A program made the position numbers and the translations under genes. DNA of 64,000 nt. Origin: Brassica napus. Its lineage: Eukaryota > Streptophyta > Magnoliopsida > Brassicales > Brassicaceae. The notes under the pieces are model-generated. The model was not told the origin of the DNA and searched no databases. It saw only the letters and a list, made by a program, of their open reading frames with translations. This document shows, one piece after another, positions 60,024 to 64,000 of this stretch (within the stretch, counting starts at the first letter, position 1; the number at the start of each line of letters is the position of its first letter). The stretch lies in NCBI RefSeq assembly GCF_020379485.1, contig NC_063442.1:15126009-15190008 (forward strand). The letters are read 5' to 3'.

Positions 60024-60886
60024 CACACAAGGAAGATGGATAACAATTTTGGATGAAGGAACTCGGGTTGGTTTCGGAACATATAAATGTATATCTTTTT
60101 TTTTTCTCTCTTATTTTCTAAGTTGCTGCATCTATCAAGTGTCTAGTTTCATGTTTGTTTATGGACTATGTCAAAATGTGTTGTGTGAGTAAGTATAAGG
60201 TAGTAGTGTTGCTTCTTTGTAATTTACATTATAGTTACGATGGATACTGGTTTCCTGGATCTTATATCATATTATTGTCATTCCCGGCTGGTGCATTGTT
60301 TTTAAAATTTGATCAAAAAAAAAAAAGACCAGAGGGTAAGAGGTAAGACGCTTTTTAATGTCTCTCTATCACATACTTCAGGCTTGTGATTTTGTATATA
60401 AGTTCAGATCCTGACTGTGATTTTTGTGCACCAAACATTGACGCGCCGCTGACCCGATTGGGTTACAAAAATCTGAAATTTCTCTCAGTGGGTCAGCTCT
60501 CCATCCCTTGCAGTTAGTGATATAAAACCAAGAACTCCACAAAGTATGCGGTTATGTCCTCTTCTCCTAAAAAAATCTTCTTCTAACACTCTTTTAGCCT
60601 CGGCTTCAGGCTATAAATACTCTCAAAGAGCTCTCTTACTTGTCTATGGATTCTCATCAAAGATCTCTCTTTCTCAACTCACTCTCTCTTTATCTGCACT
60701 TGTGGATAGAGATGTCAATTGGGCTGTCCATGTCTAATGGGTATGTCCAAATGGACAAAGCAGTTTATTGGACATTATTTTTCTTAAGTCTAAATTGTAC
60801 CTAGTCCAAATTGTCCAAACCCAAAATAGACCATTCCAAATGGACTGTCCGCGAGGCCCAAACAAAATGTATACTTTAATACTAAA
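60024..60886. other. 3' flank of the PB1 gene and a repeat
   Basis: 3' UTR-like sequence to about 60340. From about 60706 a dispersed repeat with GATGTCAATTGGGCTGTCC and several TGGAC/GTCCAAA units begins and continues to the Helitron at 60887. No gene. Confidence 0.5.
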
Positions 60887-62224
60887 CTAGGTTAAGACCC
60901 GCGCCATGCACGGAATGAACATTATATATAAAAAATATTTTATATATTATATGTTTATAACATATTATGAAATAATAAATATATATTGAATAATTAAAAA
61001 GTCATTATCTACTACTTAAATAATTAAATTAGTGCGAGCATATAAATAAATTTTATAAATCGAAAAAATATTTTTTTATTTGATATGATATATAATTAAA
61101 TTTAAATGATAGCAATATATAGAGTATATGGTATATTTAAATATTAATATATATTAGATTATGTTTTTCGCTCATATTTTTTTGAGAAATTAGGCTCTAT
61201 ATACACCAAAAAATTTAATATTTGCAAACTACCCAAACACTAACTTTGACACTGTTGATATTTCTTTAATACAAAATTACCCCTGCCCAAACTATCTCCT
61301 TCTTTTTCTATCTTGTATATTCTGCCCGAATAATCTTCTTCATTCTCTCTATTTCTTGTATTTTCTTAAAATTACTCTACACAATTTCTTTTATGTTAAT
61401 CTACAAATGTTTTCTTCTGATCTTTTCTATTTTCAACGATGTCAATCAGTTTTAAATACGTATGTTTCAATTAACACAGAATATGAATTTAACGTATATT
61501 AGCCTCATTCCAACTAGAAATCTTTATCTAGCTTTTCTATCGTTTTACTCAAATCTCAACCATGATATGAATATTCAAGATTTTGAACTTCTTGAATCTA
61601 TCTCGTAGACCTCTATCCTTTGTGAGCTCTCCCCTAGAGTCCATATCTTGTTAACAATGGCATGAACCTTTCTAATGTGAGGGGCCGAATTAAGGAATTT
61701 TCCAATAAGAAAATCTTCCCAAAGAAGATTCGCATCATCAATGACAGCATCTGGAATTTCTACAACTGTTTGCCCATCCTTCTCTGTAATATCTCATACC
61801 TCTTCAGAATCTTTTTATCTTTCGCGATTTCTACCCACGAAGAACTTTTTGAAGACCTTTTATTCTGTACTTGAACCGAGTTTCAGTAGTCTCAGATCGC
61901 ACCTGCTTCTCTAGATCTCCCCCAATCACCTTCGATCCACCTTGCTTCACTAAATCTCCGTTCGACTCCAATCCCCCGTGCCCCAGATCCAAAACCTTTT
62001 CTATAACCGCTCTATTTCCTGATCCTTCCTGACCGTCAATAACCCCCATCGGAGAGCCAGACAAGTCCGGCGGAACCGCCGTATCCATATTGTAACTGTG
62101 CGATCGTTGATCGTTTATGATCCAACGGCTATTATGGTCAACAAAGTTGACTTTGAACTAAAACAGTTTGTACTCAAACATGAAGGCCGACATTGATTGA
62201 GAAATAATTCCATTTAATAAAGGA
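60887..62224 (-). mobile_element. Probable Helitron carrying a DUF4283 fragment
   Basis: On the minus strand the 3' end is hairpin CCGTGCATGGCGCGG (60899-60913), eight bases, CTAG^T (60887-60890). A candidate 5' end, A^TCCTTTATTAAATGGAATT, lies at 62224, giving a 1,338-bp unit with A^TC...CTAG^T borders. The interior contains a DUF4283 pseudogene in the same orientation. The 3' end is solid; the 5' end is inferred. Confidence 0.6.
61560..62088 (-). pseudogene. DUF4283 (LINE-associated zinc-knuckle protein) fragment
   Basis: From 62088 the frame starts MDTAVPPDLSGSPMG, a typical start for plant DUF4283/zinc-knuckle proteins, and stops at 61831. In other frames the translation continues SWVEIAKDKKILKRYE, then ITEKDGQTVVEIPDA, then NLLWEDFLIGKFLNSAPHI and KVHAIVNKIWTLGESSQRI, the DUF4283 core. 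At least two frameshifts break it. The zinc knuckle and the downstream part are missing. It is probably a captured fragment inside a Helitron. Confidence 0.7.
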
Positions 62225-62403
62225 TACTAAGTAGAACTATTTCTTAAAAAAGAAATCGTACAAATACTCGCAGTCTCGAAAACTAAGATCCAAAGACAAT
62301 AATAAAAGAGAGCTCAAAATGTCTTGACTAACAAAAATAGCAAAATCCAGGAGTAGTGAAAACAAACAGATCATAAGACTCGAGAATGGAAAACAAGACA
62401 TCT

Positions 62404-63659
<1,256 letters not shown>

Positions 63660-63749
63660 TTCTGATGAAGAAGAAACCGACACTAACCTCTGTCGTGCTT
63701 TGAATCAAACGGAGTTCCAAACACACTGCGGCGATGAGTGACTTTATAT

Positions 63750-63820
63750 ATGCCCACTCACTCGAAAATATTAGGGTTAAGTAGATTATAAATGGGCCTC
63801 ATACGCCTCATTAGCCCATT
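63750..63820 (-). promoter_or_regulatory. RPL7 promoter: TATA, telo-box and site II elements
   Basis: TATATA-type box at 63745-63750, telo-box core AACCCTAA (minus; TTAGGGTT at 63771-63778), TGGGCC at 63793-63798 and TGGGCT (minus) at about 63813-63818 lie within 160 bp of the start. The telo-box plus site II combination is typical of plant ribosomal protein genes and drives expression in dividing cells. Confidence 0.65.
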
Positions 63821-64000
63821 TATTATTTTTTCCTGAGGTCCGGTCCATTAAGAAGCGCTTGATGTTTCATAGCTTGCGGACAATAAACATTAAACACAAA
63901 CGCTCTTGTTTGGGTTGGAGTTAAGATCCCAAAGTTGCTTGTAACCTTCCTTAGTCTCTGATTTTGAAAAGTGTATATTTTTTTCTCTAAATTTTGTAAT
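63821..64000. other. Window end, upstream of RPL7
   Basis: No gene recognised in the last 180 bases. Confidence 0.4.

Overview
This is nuclear DNA from a Brassica-type crucifer (Brassicaceae, tribe Brassiceae or a close relative). The genes have short GT-AG introns. Every protein I can recognise reads as a near copy of an Arabidopsis thaliana protein. The intergenic space is AT-rich and full of Helitrons, MITEs, SINEs and LINE debris. Functions below come from family recognition from memory plus my own exon reading; no database was searched.

Gene order is the main message. From about 0.6 to 30.8 kb the genes follow the end of Arabidopsis chromosome 5 block V: complex I ASHI subunit, RRM protein, a broken mitochondrial ACP (mtACP3), an Ole e 1-type secreted protein, NF-YB2, NUDT2, NF-YB6/L1L, TRM10, AACT1, a SEC14 protein and PGLP2. 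That is At5g47570 to At5g47760 in ascending order with some losses. From about 32.8 to 63.7 kb the order is that of the top of Arabidopsis chromosome 2 (block K): a truncated TatC pseudogene, RHA2B, LPP1, a PB1-domain protein and RPL7 (At2g01110 to At2g01250). The window therefore spans a V/K block fusion. This adjacency is known for the translocation Proto-Calepineae karyotype that preceded Brassica. The retained-gene boundary lies between 30,786 and 32,773.

The junction and the 24.6-44 kb stretch around it are transposon-rich. They hold a Tourist/Harbinger-type MITE 15 bp upstream of the PGLP2 start codon, several CCGAAC-rich hAT-like elements with 8-bp target duplications, and a 2.1-kb Helitron. 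At 34.87-37.80 kb a MITE has been split by both a LINE and a complete Helitron. Further right are a SINE with a perfect 16-bp target duplication, a Mutator-like element with roughly 400-bp inverted arms (49.7-50.7 kb), and a probable Helitron carrying a DUF4283 fragment (60.9-62.2 kb).

The genes do not form a pathway. Housekeeping functions (complex I, tRNA methylation, ribosome, photorespiratory-type phosphatase, acetoacetyl-CoA thiolase) sit beside regulators (two NF-YB histone-fold subunits, an ABA-linked RING E3) and lipid-handling proteins (SEC14, LPP1). Decay is visible at several loci: mtACP3, TatC, an Arg/Ser-rich gene broken by a 32-bp tandem duplication, and a tRNA-Asn with a one-base acceptor-stem deletion. 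I see no CRISPR, viral or prokaryotic system and no clearly new functional system. The most unusual things here are structural.
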